Assembly: GCA_000320605.2 (NCBI GenBank)
Contig: KB445794.1
Location: 1,123,688 to 1,187,687, forward strand
Reading direction: 5' to 3'
From: Gelatoporia subvermispora B
Taxonomy: Eukaryota > Basidiomycota > Agaricomycetes > Polyporales > Gelatoporiaceae
Length of the DNA stretch: 64,000 nucleotides
Of the stretch, positions 22,089-33,414 are shown piece by piece (within the stretch, counting starts at the first letter, position 1; every line of letters begins with the position of its first letter). The position numbers and the translations under genes were made by a program. Under the pieces are notes generated by a model that ran no database searches, was not told the DNA's origin, and saw nothing but the letters and a program-made list of their open reading frames with translations.

Positions 22089-22612
22089 CAGATCCCACGA
22101 GACACACGTCCGGAGCGGACTCTCACGCGCACGCATCTCACGTTATCAGCACTGCATCGCATACCGGGACTTTGGAGCCGACCGCATCTCACTCACGTAC
22201 ACATACGTCCGACACACTCATTCTTTATCTCTCATCACTCTCTTGCTCCTGCTGTGTTGTAGATTATTCATACCACTGCTGCTGTACTGGTTGGTCTGTA
22301 TTCTTGCATCTAATGTGCAAAATGTATGCCGGCCCGGATGGGCGGCGCGCTGTATCCCCGCATTGACGTACGAACGAGGATACATGGCGAGACGATTGCC
22401 TCGGTCGATGCAGTGCTGGACGAGCTCGCGCTAGGGCCAGGCCCAGCCCGGTACCCGTCGCCAACGCTCCCATCCCTCGGAAACAATAGCCTATACATGT
22501 ATGCGCGTGTTTGCACTGGACTGGCCAGCCCCTCGAGCTTAAGTGTGATCTGATCGCGCTCGACTACGCGTGTCGCGCCCTCTCGTCCCCCTGCCTTTTC
22601 TCCTCGCCCGCG
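22089..22612. other. Intergenic, no gene seen
   Basis: The stretch is CT-rich around 22200-22250 and otherwise shows no coding features; it is probably the promoter of the next gene. Confidence 0.5.
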
Positions 22613-23637
22613 ATGCGTCGCTCTATCGACGCAATTTCGGTGCTCTCGTACGACGACCTCGCGGACTACGACGTCATCTCCGACGGCCCGCGGTCGCTCG
22701 AGTCCAGCATCGCCGACCTCGCACTCGCAGACGCGCCCTCGCCGGCGACACGGACCATGTCGCGGCACGAGCCGTACTGGGAGCCCCCATCTGCGCCCGC
22801 GGCGCGCGAGGCGTTCGACACGGCGGCCCTGACCCCGGAGGAGGTACAAGCTTATACGGAACGCGCGCTGGGCGGACGGAGGGGCGCAGAGCCGGGCCCC
22901 GTGCGAGTGTACGTCGACGGGGCGTTCGACCCGCTCAGTGTCCGGTGCGTCCTCTAGTGCTAACCCCTGGTATTCCTTGCGCCTCTCCGAGGCTGCTCGC
23001 TGACTGCCCACCACGCAGCGACGTGCTCCGCCTGCGCCAGGCGAAGCTCGCGTTCGCGTCTGCGCACGTCGTCGCGGGCGTGTTTGCCGACGCGGTGTGT
23101 GCGGCACATGGCGCACCCTCCACCGCGCCCTGCGTCGCGCGGGCGGAGCTCGTGCGGCACGTCCGCTGGGTGGACGAGGTGCTCCCGGATGCGCCGTGGG
23201 CGCCGGACGAGGCGTGGCTCGCGCGGTGGCGGCTCGACTACGTCGCGGTGGACGAGGGCTCCTCCGTCGACCCGGCGTGCGACCGGGACAGGCTGCGCGG
23301 GTTCGATCTCGCGAAGAGCTTGGGTGCGCGGCATTGTCTCTTGTCTTGTCGTGCTGCTGCTGACTGGCGAGGTCGATGGAAAGGGAAAGCGTTGCCGGTG
23401 AGGAAGACGGTGTTCAGGATCCCGAGCCCGAAGGAGGCGGGGGCGGCGCAGGTCGGGCGGGCGCCGCCCTCGCAGCAGGGCACGATTGAGGGTGTCCCGC
23501 CCGGCCTGCGCGCCGCCGGGGCGCACTCGCCCGACGGGGTCGGGCAGGATGTTCAGGGGCGAGACAAGGACGAGCAAGGAGAGGACCCGTTCGAAGAGCC
23601 GAAGCTGGACGAGTTTGGAACAGGCTATGGTGTGTAG
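22613..23637 (+). CDS. Cytidylyltransferase-like protein lacking the catalytic motifs
   Basis: Three exons (22613-22944, 23019-23323, 23372-23637) give a protein related to choline-phosphate cytidylyltransferase. The fold landmarks are clear: VRVYVDGAFDP, LRQAKLAF, GVFADAVCAAHG, ELVRHVRWVDEVLPDAPW, LDYVAVDEG and FDLAKSLGRWKGK. The HxGH motif, expected seven residues into GxFD, is replaced by SVRD across an intron. The RTEGIST motif at the end is replaced by KTVFRIPSP. Both are needed for CTP chemistry in the family, so the protein is probably not an active cytidylyltransferase. The C-terminus is charged and low in complexity. A scaffold or regulatory role is possible but not shown. Confidence 0.75.
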
Positions 23638-24318
23638 GGCTGCTGCAGCTGACTAATCCCGCCCCGCCATATCACATACCGGACTATGCGACACTTCCTA
23701 ACATGTATGCACGATATACCTTGTGTATTGTAGAATTCTGCACGCTAAACGTTCTGCCTAGATACAAGGAGAGAGAACGGAAGCAGATTTGCGGCGTCCG
23801 TGCGAATCGGTGCGTCGGTGGCGGGATGGACAGAAAAGGAAGGTGCTTGGTCGTGTTGACGGTTGTTCCCTGCAGCCGCATCGCAGTTCCAGCGGCTGTA
23901 CTCCGACCAGGCGGGGAGTGCGGACGCATGGCCGCCCGTCAGTCTCATCTCCCGACTTTCACTACGACGGATTTTCTGGCAATTCTGCTACTCCTCGCCT
24001 CTGCAAGCTGTCGGCAACATGTTTTGCTCCAGGCGATGTGTACAAGATTGATATACTAATGCGAACTTCATCCTGGAGGCTATTACACACTCGGCGTGCC
24101 TGGTGGGTCAGGGCGTAATGGACAGGCTTTTGTTTCCGCTTTACGATTTGTCTACCCGATCGATGTCAAATTCTTCCGCGCCCCGCTTCCTTTCGGAGGA
24201 CCTCCTTCAGTATCAGCGGTCATGGCCACGATACTTATAAACCAAGGATGAAACAGCGGTTGGTCAAGCCACTCCAGCTTTCACCATTTACATTCGAATC
24301 CTCTCTACTCGCATCGCA
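23638..24318. other. Intergenic with TATA box of the F-box gene
   Basis: No gene is seen. TTATAAAC at 24235-24242 lies 77 bp upstream of the F-box ATG. Confidence 0.45.
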
Positions 24319-25335
24319 ATGTCTCAAGTTGTGCAATCCATCACTCCTGCTGAGCAGTCGCCCGTCTCATGGCCCTGGCTGCCCGTTGAACTTGTTGAAG
24401 ACATCATCGCAAAAGCTTGGTCTTCCTCTCTGACATCAGACGAGCGCATCGACATCTTCACCTCCCTCTGCCTGGTCAACCACACCTTCCTCCGCTTGTT
24501 CATCCGGATCGCTCTCCGCGATGTGCACATCCCCTCGCCCGCCTTCGCCTCGCACTACCTCCGCCTCTTGCGCGAGCGCACACCCTCCGAGCCCGACTCG
24601 GACTACTTCCTCGAGAACGCCTCCAGCACCGCCAACGAGCTCTGCCGCACGCTCATCTTCCACATCGACGGGCGCGACCCGGCCTTCGCGCCGTCGTCCG
24701 TGCGCCTCTTCTCCGCGCGCGACCCCGCCGCGGGCGCGGTCGGCAGCACACTCTACATGCTCGACATCCTCCGCCTCTGCCCGAACCTCCGCCGCGTCGC
24801 GCTCGCGTACGCCGACTGGAGCTTCGACGACATCTTCGACCACGCGCGCCTGCTGCTCGTCCCGCCGCAGGCCACGGACCTCGAGGTCCGCTTCGCGTTC
24901 TCCCCCGGCGCGCCCGCCCGCGTCGCCCACGCGCTCCGCCAGCGCTATGCGCGCCGCGGCCGCGCGTACTGGACGACCCCGAACGTGCGCCGGCTCGAGA
25001 TTTTCGGGGCGTCGACGGAGTTTGTCTCCGATATGCTAGAGACGTGCCCGAACGCGGAGGTGCTGGAGACCGACTCGGTCGAGAAGCTTGATATGCTCGC
25101 GCAGTCCCCCTCGAATCTCCACACGCTTGGCCTACATCTGCCAAACAGTCGGATCCACGAGGAAGACGTGAAGGCCTGGCGACTGCGAGAATCGTTGGAC
25201 GCAGGCCTGCTCTCTGCAGCAACCGCCCCTAATGTTGTCATGTTTGCCGGCCATCAGGAACCCGCGGTGTTGGAACACGTCAATCAGATATGCACGGCTT
25301 CACAGACTCGGTTACATCATGTAGTTTCCTTTTGA
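24319..25335 (+). CDS. F-box protein
   Basis: This is an intronless gene of 338 residues. The N-terminus has an F-box-like helix set (SWPWLPVELVEDIIAKAW, then LCLVNHTFLRLFIRIALRDVHI), which would bind Skp1 in an SCF ubiquitin ligase. The rest resembles the divergent leucine-rich part common in basidiomycete F-box proteins (LDILRLCPNLRRVALAY, TPNVRRLEIFGA, NLHTLGLHLP). The target is unknown. The middle of the gene is very GC-rich, so long false ORFs overlap it. A decayed copy of its 3' end follows at 25488. Confidence 0.75.
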   Translation: MSQVVQSITPAEQSPVSWPWLPVELVEDIIAKAWSSSLTSDERIDIFTSLCLVNHTFLRLFIRIALRDVHIPSPAFASHYLRLLRERTPSEPDSDYFLENASSTANELCRTLIFHIDGRDPAFAPSSVRLFSARDPAAGAVGSTLYMLDILRLCPNLRRVALAYADWSFDDIFDHARLLLVPPQATDLEVRFAFSPGAPARVAHALRQRYARRGRAYWTTPNVRRLEIFGASTEFVSDMLETCPNAEVLETDSVEKLDMLAQSPSNLHTLGLHLPNSRIHEEDVKAWRLRESLDAGLLSAATAPNVVMFAGHQEPAVLEHVNQICTASQTRLHHVVSF

Positions 25336-25487
25336 TGTCCTAATAATATAGTCATAATATCGTCATGCTCTACTCACTTGAAATGAATGAAAACCAAAAG
25401 CATCGCGATTGTTCATGAAGGTGATGTAGTCTGCAGGTTGGACATGTAAAGGTCAGGTAGAAAGCTCGATGTGCAGGCAGCACTCGA

Positions 25488-25690
25488 TCTGGCGATCAGG
25501 GAAACGGCTGGGCACGGCCTGCTCTCCGCAGCATGAGCTCCTCCGACGTTCAAGTCGTGTTCACCAGCCATCGGAACCCTCCGGCTTAGGAATGTGTCAC
25601 TCAGATATGCACGGCTTCGCAGGTTCGTTTACATTATGTGGTTTCCATGTAATGTCCCGATAACATAGCCAGAATATTTTCATGTTCTTG
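25488..25690 (+). pseudogene. Partial tandem copy of F-box gene 3' end
   Basis: The stretch aligns by eye with 25175-25375 of the F-box gene, including GGCCTGCTCTC, CAGATATGCACGGCTTC and the 3' flank, but has substitutions and indels that destroy the frame. It is a relic of a local duplication. The remaining stretch to 26269 shows no gene. Confidence 0.7.
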
Positions 25691-26269
25691 TATTTTACGA
25701 TACGAAAGTCGAAATCTTCGGGATAGTTTACGGAGATGAAGGAAGTTCGCGAATGAATGATTGCATTCAGAAGTTGAGTCGATACTACCTTGACCGAAAG
25801 CATTGAAAAAATTGAACGACTCCATGTTTACGAGTCTCTATGAGATAGAAATTCCTATAGTTTACATGCGACACAGCGGTGCCGGTGAGGTGATGTGGTT
25901 GCGGACTATTTGACGTCATCGATATTCTTGAGGCACTGATCCCCAGGAATTGTGACCAACATATTGATCCACGGGAACACAGAGTCTTATGCCGAGGATG
26001 CATGGCATCGATGGCACGTCCGTGCGCAATCATACAATTTCATGACAAGCAGATCCGCGTGTTCGAATTCTGCATACATCCAGAGACCACCTCTAGTGAG
26101 ATCAACGCACAACTTCTCAAACCATAACTGCGTTATATTCATTGTGTACAAACGTTATACAAAATACAGCTCGATCAGCTACACATCATTCCTCCAAAGG
26201 GTCTCGCATGCGTTCCAGCACACAGCGCATAACGTACAAGGTCCCGACACGATCAGATTTCGCCAGCAT

Positions 26270-28405
26270 TCAGAACATGGCACCAAAGATCCTCCCCAGG
26301 AACGAACGTGATTGGGTGGGTGTAGATGGCGTTTCTGGTGGCTCGGCGACATTCTCCGATGGTACCGTCGCCGAACTCGGACCAGCAGTGCTAGGACTGG
26401 ATGGTCTCCCGCCTGCGAATATGACGCGACCGCGGCCGTCTGTCACGATGCTATCCTCCGCAGTGGCACTGGGACGGGACTGAGGGGAAGCGCCATCGTC
26501 TTCAGTGATATGACGAGAAGGCTGGGGCTCTGAGACCGTCCGTCGCGCCTTGGGTTGCGCAGGCGGTAGTGCTGGATCTGTCCTTGAGCGTCGCGGCTCG
26601 CGCTGGGGCGAGGCCGAGGTGCTACTCCACACGACGCGGCCGCGGCCGTCGGTCACGAATGGCGGGTCCAAGTCATGCAGGGGCGTCTCTACACGGGGTT
26701 GAACATCGAAGTGCGCAGGGGGCTGAAGCTCCCAGTATGGGGGGTCCGCGGCAGGTGTCACTGCTGGGCCTGAGGGGCATCCACCAGCGTGTGTAGAGAT
26801 GCCCGACCTCGCCTCATCGGCACTGTGGTCGTTCGACGGTCCAGCAGCTGCTGGAGGTAGGCTCCGCGTCTCGCCAACGTCGTCACCCGCTAGAAAGTCC
26901 GCAACGAGCCGCCCACGATCGCGGACGACGGTGCTGAACCTTGAGTTCGAGGCTCCATTGTTCGAATCCTCCGGCGTCGACGGTACATTGCTTGAGGATG
27001 CCGACCCGCTAGATCCAGTTGCAGGAGACTCCGGGACGAGTACAATGTCGCGCGGGAGTGTCTCGGGAAGGGCAGGGTCAGTTGGCACTTCGGAACCAGC
27101 CATTACTTGAAGAGGCATGGGCGGACTAGGGTCATCCGCGAGGCCGAAGTTCCACTCCCCAGCGGGATTCCAGCCCTCGTGTGCTCGGTCCGCTTGCAGG
27201 ATGTCTGACTGCAATAGTGGTGATAACGAGTCAATCTACCATGCCCAAATGAAGATAACAACGGGACGGAGTCACCAGGTCACTTACGAGCCGTTGCATT
27301 GTCTCGAGGGTCAAGCCATTTGCATCTTGCCCGCGTTCGCCATCGTGGTCGCCATCTTCGGATCCGTCCGTCTCTATGTTGGCGCGCTCGAAGAGACCGG
27401 GAAGACTCGCACGTATGGCGTCGATGGTCATGCCGATGTCGTCCAGCGGGTCTAAAAGGTAAGTCAGGAAGTCCGATCGACGCCGACGGGGCCTCTGTGA
27501 CACTTATCAGTATGGGATGGGCTTGCGAGATTCCCTCTACTGACCGAGTTATATCCGTGCCTGAATGAGTGAGGGGTACCGTCATCGTTGAGGTGCTGGT
27601 AGAAGCAATCTTGGCCGAAGGGGCAATGTCGTCTGTCCGGCGGGGAGTCCTGGAAGTGTCTGCATGTGCGTTCAGAAATTATGACCTCGAGCATAACACA
27701 GTAAGAGACAGTACTTACTTGCATGGTACCCGTGCCATGCTGGCTTTGTACTTCTCGATGGCTTCATTCTTACGAGGATCACCATGAGGATAGAAGATGC
27801 TCGAAGGTGTGATGAACCTTGAATGGGCGCGACACATAGGACACTTCTTAGTACTCCCAGAAGAAACCATATCGGACGATTTGCCACTAGGGTCTCGCCA
27901 TTCACGAATACACTGATCACGAGACTGATCAGCTAGATGTCCCTATGTGTTCGATCTGGAAACATACTCTTAGACAGAAGAGATGACTACAGCCGCCTAT
28001 GCACGGATCAGCATTGTACGGCTGGACAGTATGCTCAAACATACCTAGCAGGCCGTATGTGACAGGCTTCTCGTAGCAGATGCTGCAGAGATCCGTATCC
28101 TCATCCTCTGGCGCGGCGGGCGGGGACGAGTGGCTAGGGTCGACGTGTCGGAACCAACACTGGGAACCCCTCCGACAGTATCCAGCGGCGAAGAAACGGC
28201 AGGTCTTAGTCTTATCGAAGGGCGTAAGCTGCTCGTGTTCGCCGTGGAGGAACTTGCAGTTGTCTCCGTTGTAACATCCTCGTTCGGTTCGACTGATAGA
28301 TATCAGACTCAGCATATCGTCGTCGTGTGTAATCATCAGAAGAGATGCTCACTAGAACTTGCATATTCCGCGCGGTTTGCTCGTCTGTGGTCTCTCCGCA
28401 CTCAT
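26270..28405 (-). CDS. Makorin-type RING/CCCH E3 ubiquitin ligase
   Basis: The start at 28405 gives MSAERPQTSKPRG, and an exon join completes the first CCCH finger (CKFYRTERGCYNGDNCKFLH, CX8CX5CX3H). A second finger follows (CRFFAAGYCRRGSQCWFRH), then a RING with DLCSICYEKP, GGCSHLFC and KKCPMC. A third CCCH (CKHFQDSPPDRRHCPFGQDC) comes after it. This order is that of makorins, RNA-binding E3 ligases. The C-terminal half (26270-27214) is low-complexity, rich in Pro/Ser/Glu, and repeats FVTDGRGRVVW as IVTDGRGRVIF. There are at least six short introns. It is divergent from Hfi1 across 269 bp. Confidence 0.85.
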
Positions 28406-28674
28406 CAGATGCCACCGTGTTTAGCGATCAGGGTTGAACAAAGTATCGCTCCAGAGGGGCGAAACTTGGCCTGAACGGCGTATCTCGGATTATTTGACCC
28501 TCGAGGAGACAAAGCTTGGGAATGTGTAGATCAGAGAAACGTATGTGCGACGTGGAGGTGATGAGAGAAGAAAGGAAGCGATGACTCCCGCCACAGCTTA
28601 CGTCGGCGCCTGCGGAGGTCGCGGATATGATCGCTGCGTTCAACGCGCGCCTGTGGCTGCTCGCCGGCGCCTCC

Positions 28675-29805
28675 ATGTCTCTCCCGTCTACGACCACCAT
28701 CAAGAACCAGCTCTCCGCCATACTCGGCGCGAAGGCGCCATCCTACTGGCGCGTCCTCCAGCAGTACCTCTCTGGTCGAATATCTCGAGGCGAGTTCGAC
28801 GAGCAAGTCAAGGAGTGTCTGGACACGACGCCGCTTGGTATGTTCCACGCCAAGGTCACGCTGTCGCGCGAGCTGACGGTCTGTTCCAGTCCAGCTTCAC
28901 AATGCTCTCATAGTGTCCCTGTTTGACACTTCGGCCCATCTTGCACCCCCAACGCCTCCTCCAGATGTTCCGAAGCCTCCCCCGCGCAAGCGGCGACGCA
29001 CCCTTCCTTATCAGGGCTCAGACGCCACTGACTCACCCACTCTAAGATCATCGAGACTCAAGAGATGGACAGTAGGGCTAGGAAGACGGGAGAGGGAGCG
29101 TGTACGGAACCTGGAGAAAGCTGCGGTTACTGTACCCCGCAAGGCCCAGCCATTCGCGGACGAGATTGCTGCCGAGAGGGGTGTGCAGCTCATATCGGAA
29201 CGTGGAGGTGCGACACACGTTTTGTACAGGGTCCATAACTGCTCACACCAGATCTTAGAACCCCCTGGAAGCCGTCTGCCTATGCACCTTGCCTCGACAA
29301 CACGAGGTTTCACCTTGCAGCATATTCAAGATAGAATCAACTTGATATCCGCCCAACACAACCTTGGCGCACCCTCGAAAGCCGTGTCTTCATTGATGAT
29401 GCTTGCATTCGAGGTGAGTGTCATGCAGAAACGAGCGTGATATCGGCGGCTCAACTTATGGTCCCTGTGCAGGCAAAACTCAAACAATTGATCATCCGCG
29501 CTCTATCACTGACATCCACATCACTCGCAATCACCTCTGTACGAACAGCATCCCCACATACTAGCAACCGGCCACTTTCTGCGACCTCTTTCGACTCACT
29601 CTTCACTGTCTCTCCTCATCTACTTCCGAACAGATCAGCAGCAGCCATGCGCCTGGCGCTAGGTGACAATGACTCGTATGAGGATGAGTCGCCGCTGAAG
29701 GACGTGAAGGACAAGCCGGAGATATTGGACCAGCGATGGCAGATACTTGCACTACTGGGAGAGAGCCGGAGTACGGTGAAGCACGCACTGCGCTCGGCGC
29801 GGTAG
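28675..29805 (+). CDS. HFI1: SAGA coactivator subunit Hfi1/Ada1
   Basis: Exons 28675-28837, 28890-29413 and 29474-29805 join in frame. The N-terminus (LPSTTTIKNQLSAILGAKAP, YWRVLQQYLSGRISRGEFDE, LHNALIVSLFD) is the conserved segment of the SAGA-Tad1 family. The middle has a basic region with PPPRKRRRTLP, and the C-terminal helices (LQHIQDRINLISAQHNLG, LMMLAFEAKLKQLI) form the histone-fold-like part that pairs with Taf12 in yeast. Hfi1 is a structural core subunit of the SAGA histone acetyltransferase complex. The gene for TAF10, also a SAGA subunit, lies 2.5 kb away. Confidence 0.85.
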
Positions 29806-30131
29806 CTGGGCTGTGGCACCTTGTTATACCCTTGTCTGAGCTGTGTTATGCTGTGCACTGTCTGTCTCGCTGTCACTGTCGTACCCGTACGCTCATGCCC
29901 GATGTTGTATACCCACCACTCATAGATGTTACATTGTTCGGAGGAAAACAAATTCGTCATCGAGTGGCCCGCCGCCGGGCCGAAGTAGTTGATCATGAGC
30001 GCATGCTCTAGGATGTGCTCAACTTACCGCCGGGTCGGGTCCTCGCTCAGCATATATAAGCAGCTAGCAGACACCACAGATGGAGCTCTCGGGATCTCAA
30101 TCTCTTGTTGATAACTGGTATACCTTAAAGT
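29806..30131. promoter_or_regulatory. Promoter of dehydrogenase gene with TATA box
   Basis: TATATAAG at 30053-30060 lies 72 bp upstream of the next ATG. No gene is seen in the stretch. Confidence 0.5.
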
Positions 30132-31748
30132 ATGGCCGCTGTAACTCAGCCGTTCGTGCTGCGATGGGGAATCATCTCCACCGGACGAATCTCTATGGAA
30201 TTTGTGAAGGTGAGCCAGATTGAAATATCGACATTGTCAATCAGAACGTGCAGTCTAACGTTGCACTCAGGACCTTCTCGTCGATCCCAAAACGTACATA
30301 AAGCGATTAAATGCTATGCCCCCGCTTTCCCGTACTGATATCCATGATATGCATACAGGCGTGGGACGGAAGACGTTGTCCACGTTGTACAAACTGTTGG
30401 CTCTCGTAGTACAGAAAAAGCCGTCGAGTTTATCGCCAAGTACGCAGCAGGCGACCCGTCCATCAGTGCGTACGGTACGTACGACGAGGTCTATGCAGAC
30501 AAGGTACTGTCCCGAGAAGTTTATCTGGGGAATCCCCAGAATCGCTCATAAGAGCCTGATACCCCCTGTAGAACGTGGATGCCGTCTACATCGGTGCGTC
30601 CCGGCTGCTCTAGACTCAATGGCGTACGCGGTGATGTGAACTCACGAAACGTATGTAGGCACCCCGCACACACTACACTATGAGAACGCGCGCGATGCTC
30701 TCAATGCGGGGAAGCACGTACTGTGTGAGAAGGCGACCACGTCCAATGCCGCGGAGACGAAGACCTTGATTGCGCTCGCCAAGAAGAAGGGCTTGTTCTT
30801 CATGGAGGCTCTGTGGACGCGCTTCCACCCGCTTACGCTCGAGGTCAAGAAGATCGCGGAGGAAGGCAGCCTGGGCGATCCGGTCGTCCTACATGCGGAT
30901 TTGTCCCATGATTTTCAGATTGAACGTGAGAGGAGCGAAACAGATACATACTTGTGGATTCCTTGACTAACCCATGCGACGACGCAGAACTTCCTCTAAC
31001 CCACAGGATGCTGGATCCGCACCTTGGCGGTGGTGCACTTCTGGACCTGTACGCAATCCAAGTATCTATCCCGAGATTATACTAACGTCTCGAATACACT
31101 AGAGGGCCGTATCCCATGTTCTGGGTAAGTAAACTACGCATATGTTCTTATCGGCGGCCACAACTGACACCTACGCATAAACTCAGGCAGTACTTGCCTT
31201 GTACGAGCACCCGTCGAACAAGAATGCGAGGCCGAGTAGCGTCAGCGCGTCCATCGTAAAGACTCCGATTACTGGCGTTGACAGCAGTACGAGCTGGATC
31301 GTCACGTTCAGCGAGCATCTGCGCGCCCAGGCCATCCTGAGCTGCAGCATGACGATACCCACCGCAGCGTTTGGCGCAACCATCCGCTATCGCAACGGCA
31401 ACATTATCATCGGGACACCGATATTCAGACCGAAGACGTTCACAGTGCAGTACTTTGACAAGCCGGGCAGCGGAGTCGTTGCTCGGGAGGAGACAAAGGC
31501 GTTCCACTACGTCGGTGGCGGATGGCACTATGAAGCCGATGAAGTCGCACGCTGCATCAGAGATGGGAAGCTGGAGAGCAATTTGTGGGGGCACGAGAAG
31601 ACGATTATGGTGATGGAAATTTTCGACGAGGTATGTAGAACCTTTCGTTACGAATGCAGCCCGACAGGACGAAGCTGATTATGATGCCTTACAGGTCAGA
31701 CGACAAGGAGGCTACAAGCTGCCGGAAGGCGTCGAGAAAGTTCACTAG
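30132..31748 (+). CDS. Gfo/Idh/MocA dehydrogenase (dihydrodiol/D-xylose dehydrogenase type)
   Basis: This is an NAD(P)-dependent oxidoreductase of about 380 residues in several exons. The Rossmann part starts LRWGIISTGRIS and runs through VDAVYIG-TPHTLHYENARDAL to HVLCEKATT, the equivalent of the EKP catalytic lysine motif. MEALWTRFHP, DPHLGGGALLDLGPYP and a C-terminal beta-sheet domain follow. This matches eukaryotic dimeric dihydrodiol dehydrogenases and fungal D-xylose 1-dehydrogenases; the substrate cannot be told from sequence. The introns are short, and the first two exon joins near 30210-30660 are the least certain. Confidence 0.82.
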
Positions 31749-32290
31749 AAGAATACACCGCCTGTATCGCAGAGCACCGAGAGGCGTGATCGACACAATC
31801 ACTCATGTCAGACCAATATCAAGTGCAATATAACTGAGATTACGGATGAGACTTGTACATGTAGTAAAACAGGATGCATTCCGACAGTACACAAACGAGA
31901 ACCTGTAAGAGTCTTGTCAGTTGAGTTCAAAGACGTGTTTTATGGAAAGGTGAAGTCAGATAAAGCGGACGTATCCACCAAAGCAGACCGCCCGAAGGTA
32001 GCTGAGATAGTTTTCTGCAACGCAGGCAATCCTGCTAAAGCCAAATGCCTCAAACATCATATGAAAGAGAAGATATCTAAGCAGAACAAGGAGACAGAGA
32101 CTCACAGATGGACGATAGGAGAGGAGAGACAGGTAGAAGACGCGGTGGAAAAGGTCAGGAAGGACGCGAGCGCGTGCAGGGATTTTATAGCGCTCTCCGG
32201 CCGGCAATCGCCGTCGCTTAGGCGTTCTCAAGCGCGCGTCGCACTTGGCTCGTACCTGTACGTCGGAGGCCCTACGACGCCATACACACC
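31749..32290. other. Intergenic, no gene seen
   Basis: The stretch holds the 3' flank of the dehydrogenase and the promoter of TAF10. Long ORFs on both strands here overlap TAF10 exons and show no family features. Confidence 0.5.
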
Positions 32291-32997
32291 ATGTCGGTTC
32301 CATACCAGGATCCATCGCAGAGTTCAACTCAGAACACTGGATACTTTCCTCCGACGACAGCGTCGACCGCGCGGGCGCAACCGACCCAGGCAACGACCCC
32401 GGATCCGTCTCAAACAGCGAGCAGCTCCTCGCAGCAGCTCCCCCAACCGACATCACGCCAGGCTGCAGAAGAGGCTCGCAAAGACAGGACGCTGGCAGAG
32501 TTCTTGCTGATGCTGGACGACTACGAGCCTCTGGTGTGTCTGCGCGTCGGTCGGTCGCAATGCGCCGCAGATCGCTCATGGATGGTGCACCTTAGATTCC
32601 AAACGAGGTGACGGACTATTATCTGCAACGAGTGGGCTTTGAGTGCGAGGACGTTCGGCTGTGAGTGCTCGCAATTCGGTCCTCGGGTATTTCTGAGCAT
32701 ATACGGATCCCTAGAAAGCGCCTTCTGTCGTTAGCTGCGCAGAAGTTTGTCTCTGACATTGCTGCGGATGCGTACCAACACGCACGCATACGAGCGAATG
32801 CTGCTGGTGGCCGCAGTCGCTCGAACCAAACGACCGGTCCTGCGTCCATACGGGTGCGTTGCAACCGCTATATATACTTCTTCAGGATCTCATAGCCGCC
32901 ATAGGACAAAACAAAGACAACACTGATGATGGAGGATCTCAGTGCTGCCCTTGCCGAGTACGGGATCACCTCCCGTAAACCGGAGTTTTACATGTAA
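32291..32997 (+). CDS. TAF10: TFIID/SAGA subunit TAF10
   Basis: Exons 32291-32533, 32596-32661, 32715-32853 and 32905-32997 give about 179 residues. A Ser/Gln/Pro-rich N-terminus is followed by the histone-fold region: LAEFLLMLDDYEPLIPNEVTD, YYLQRVGFECEDVRLKRLLS, LAAQKFVSDIAADAYQHARI and, in the last exon, LMMEDLSAALAEYGI ending KPEFYM. These blocks are the signature of TAF10, shared between TFIID and SAGA. There is no sign of damage. Confidence 0.93.
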
Positions 32998-33414
32998 TCT
33001 TGTTCATTTATTGCCCGAGCAGTTAGTGTGCGGTCGTATTCTTGCGGCCGTCTTGTACGCTTCTTGTCCTCTCACTATCATCCATGCATGTGTACTTTAT
33101 TGCATCGCAATACACTCCTATACCCCCAAAGCTCTCATGACTTCAGAGTATCCGTAACTCAATATGCTCAAAGTACTCGATCATAGTCACCTGTGAGAGG
33201 TATACCTGCAGATTATAGCGATCCACCACTTAGTGGGTGGCGGCCCCACGAAATGGGAGTAAATAATGGATTCGATAGCTGAAAACACAGCCCGATCTGC
33301 ATATAAACCATACGGATGGTATCCTAGATAGCATAGATAACCTGCGTCTCCAACGAGCCAGTGCATCCTTCCAAAAACTCACAAGGCATAGACAAAACAC
33401 AGTTTACTAAAGTC
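32998..33414. other. Intergenic, no gene seen
   Basis: This is the space between the convergent 3' ends of TAF10 and the RhoGAP gene. It is AT-richer than its neighbours. Confidence 0.5.

Noticed and set aside
24436..25222. Long antisense and frame-shifted ORFs inside the F-box gene
   Set aside because: They are Arg/Ala/Pro-rich shadows caused by GC-rich codons of the F-box gene.
29209..29252. Possible extra intron in Hfi1/Ada1
   Set aside because: Removing 44 bp would break the frame, while reading through keeps it open with conserved downstream helices.
31914..32579. ORFs on both strands before and over TAF10
   Set aside because: They overlap well-supported TAF10 exons in other frames and have no family features.
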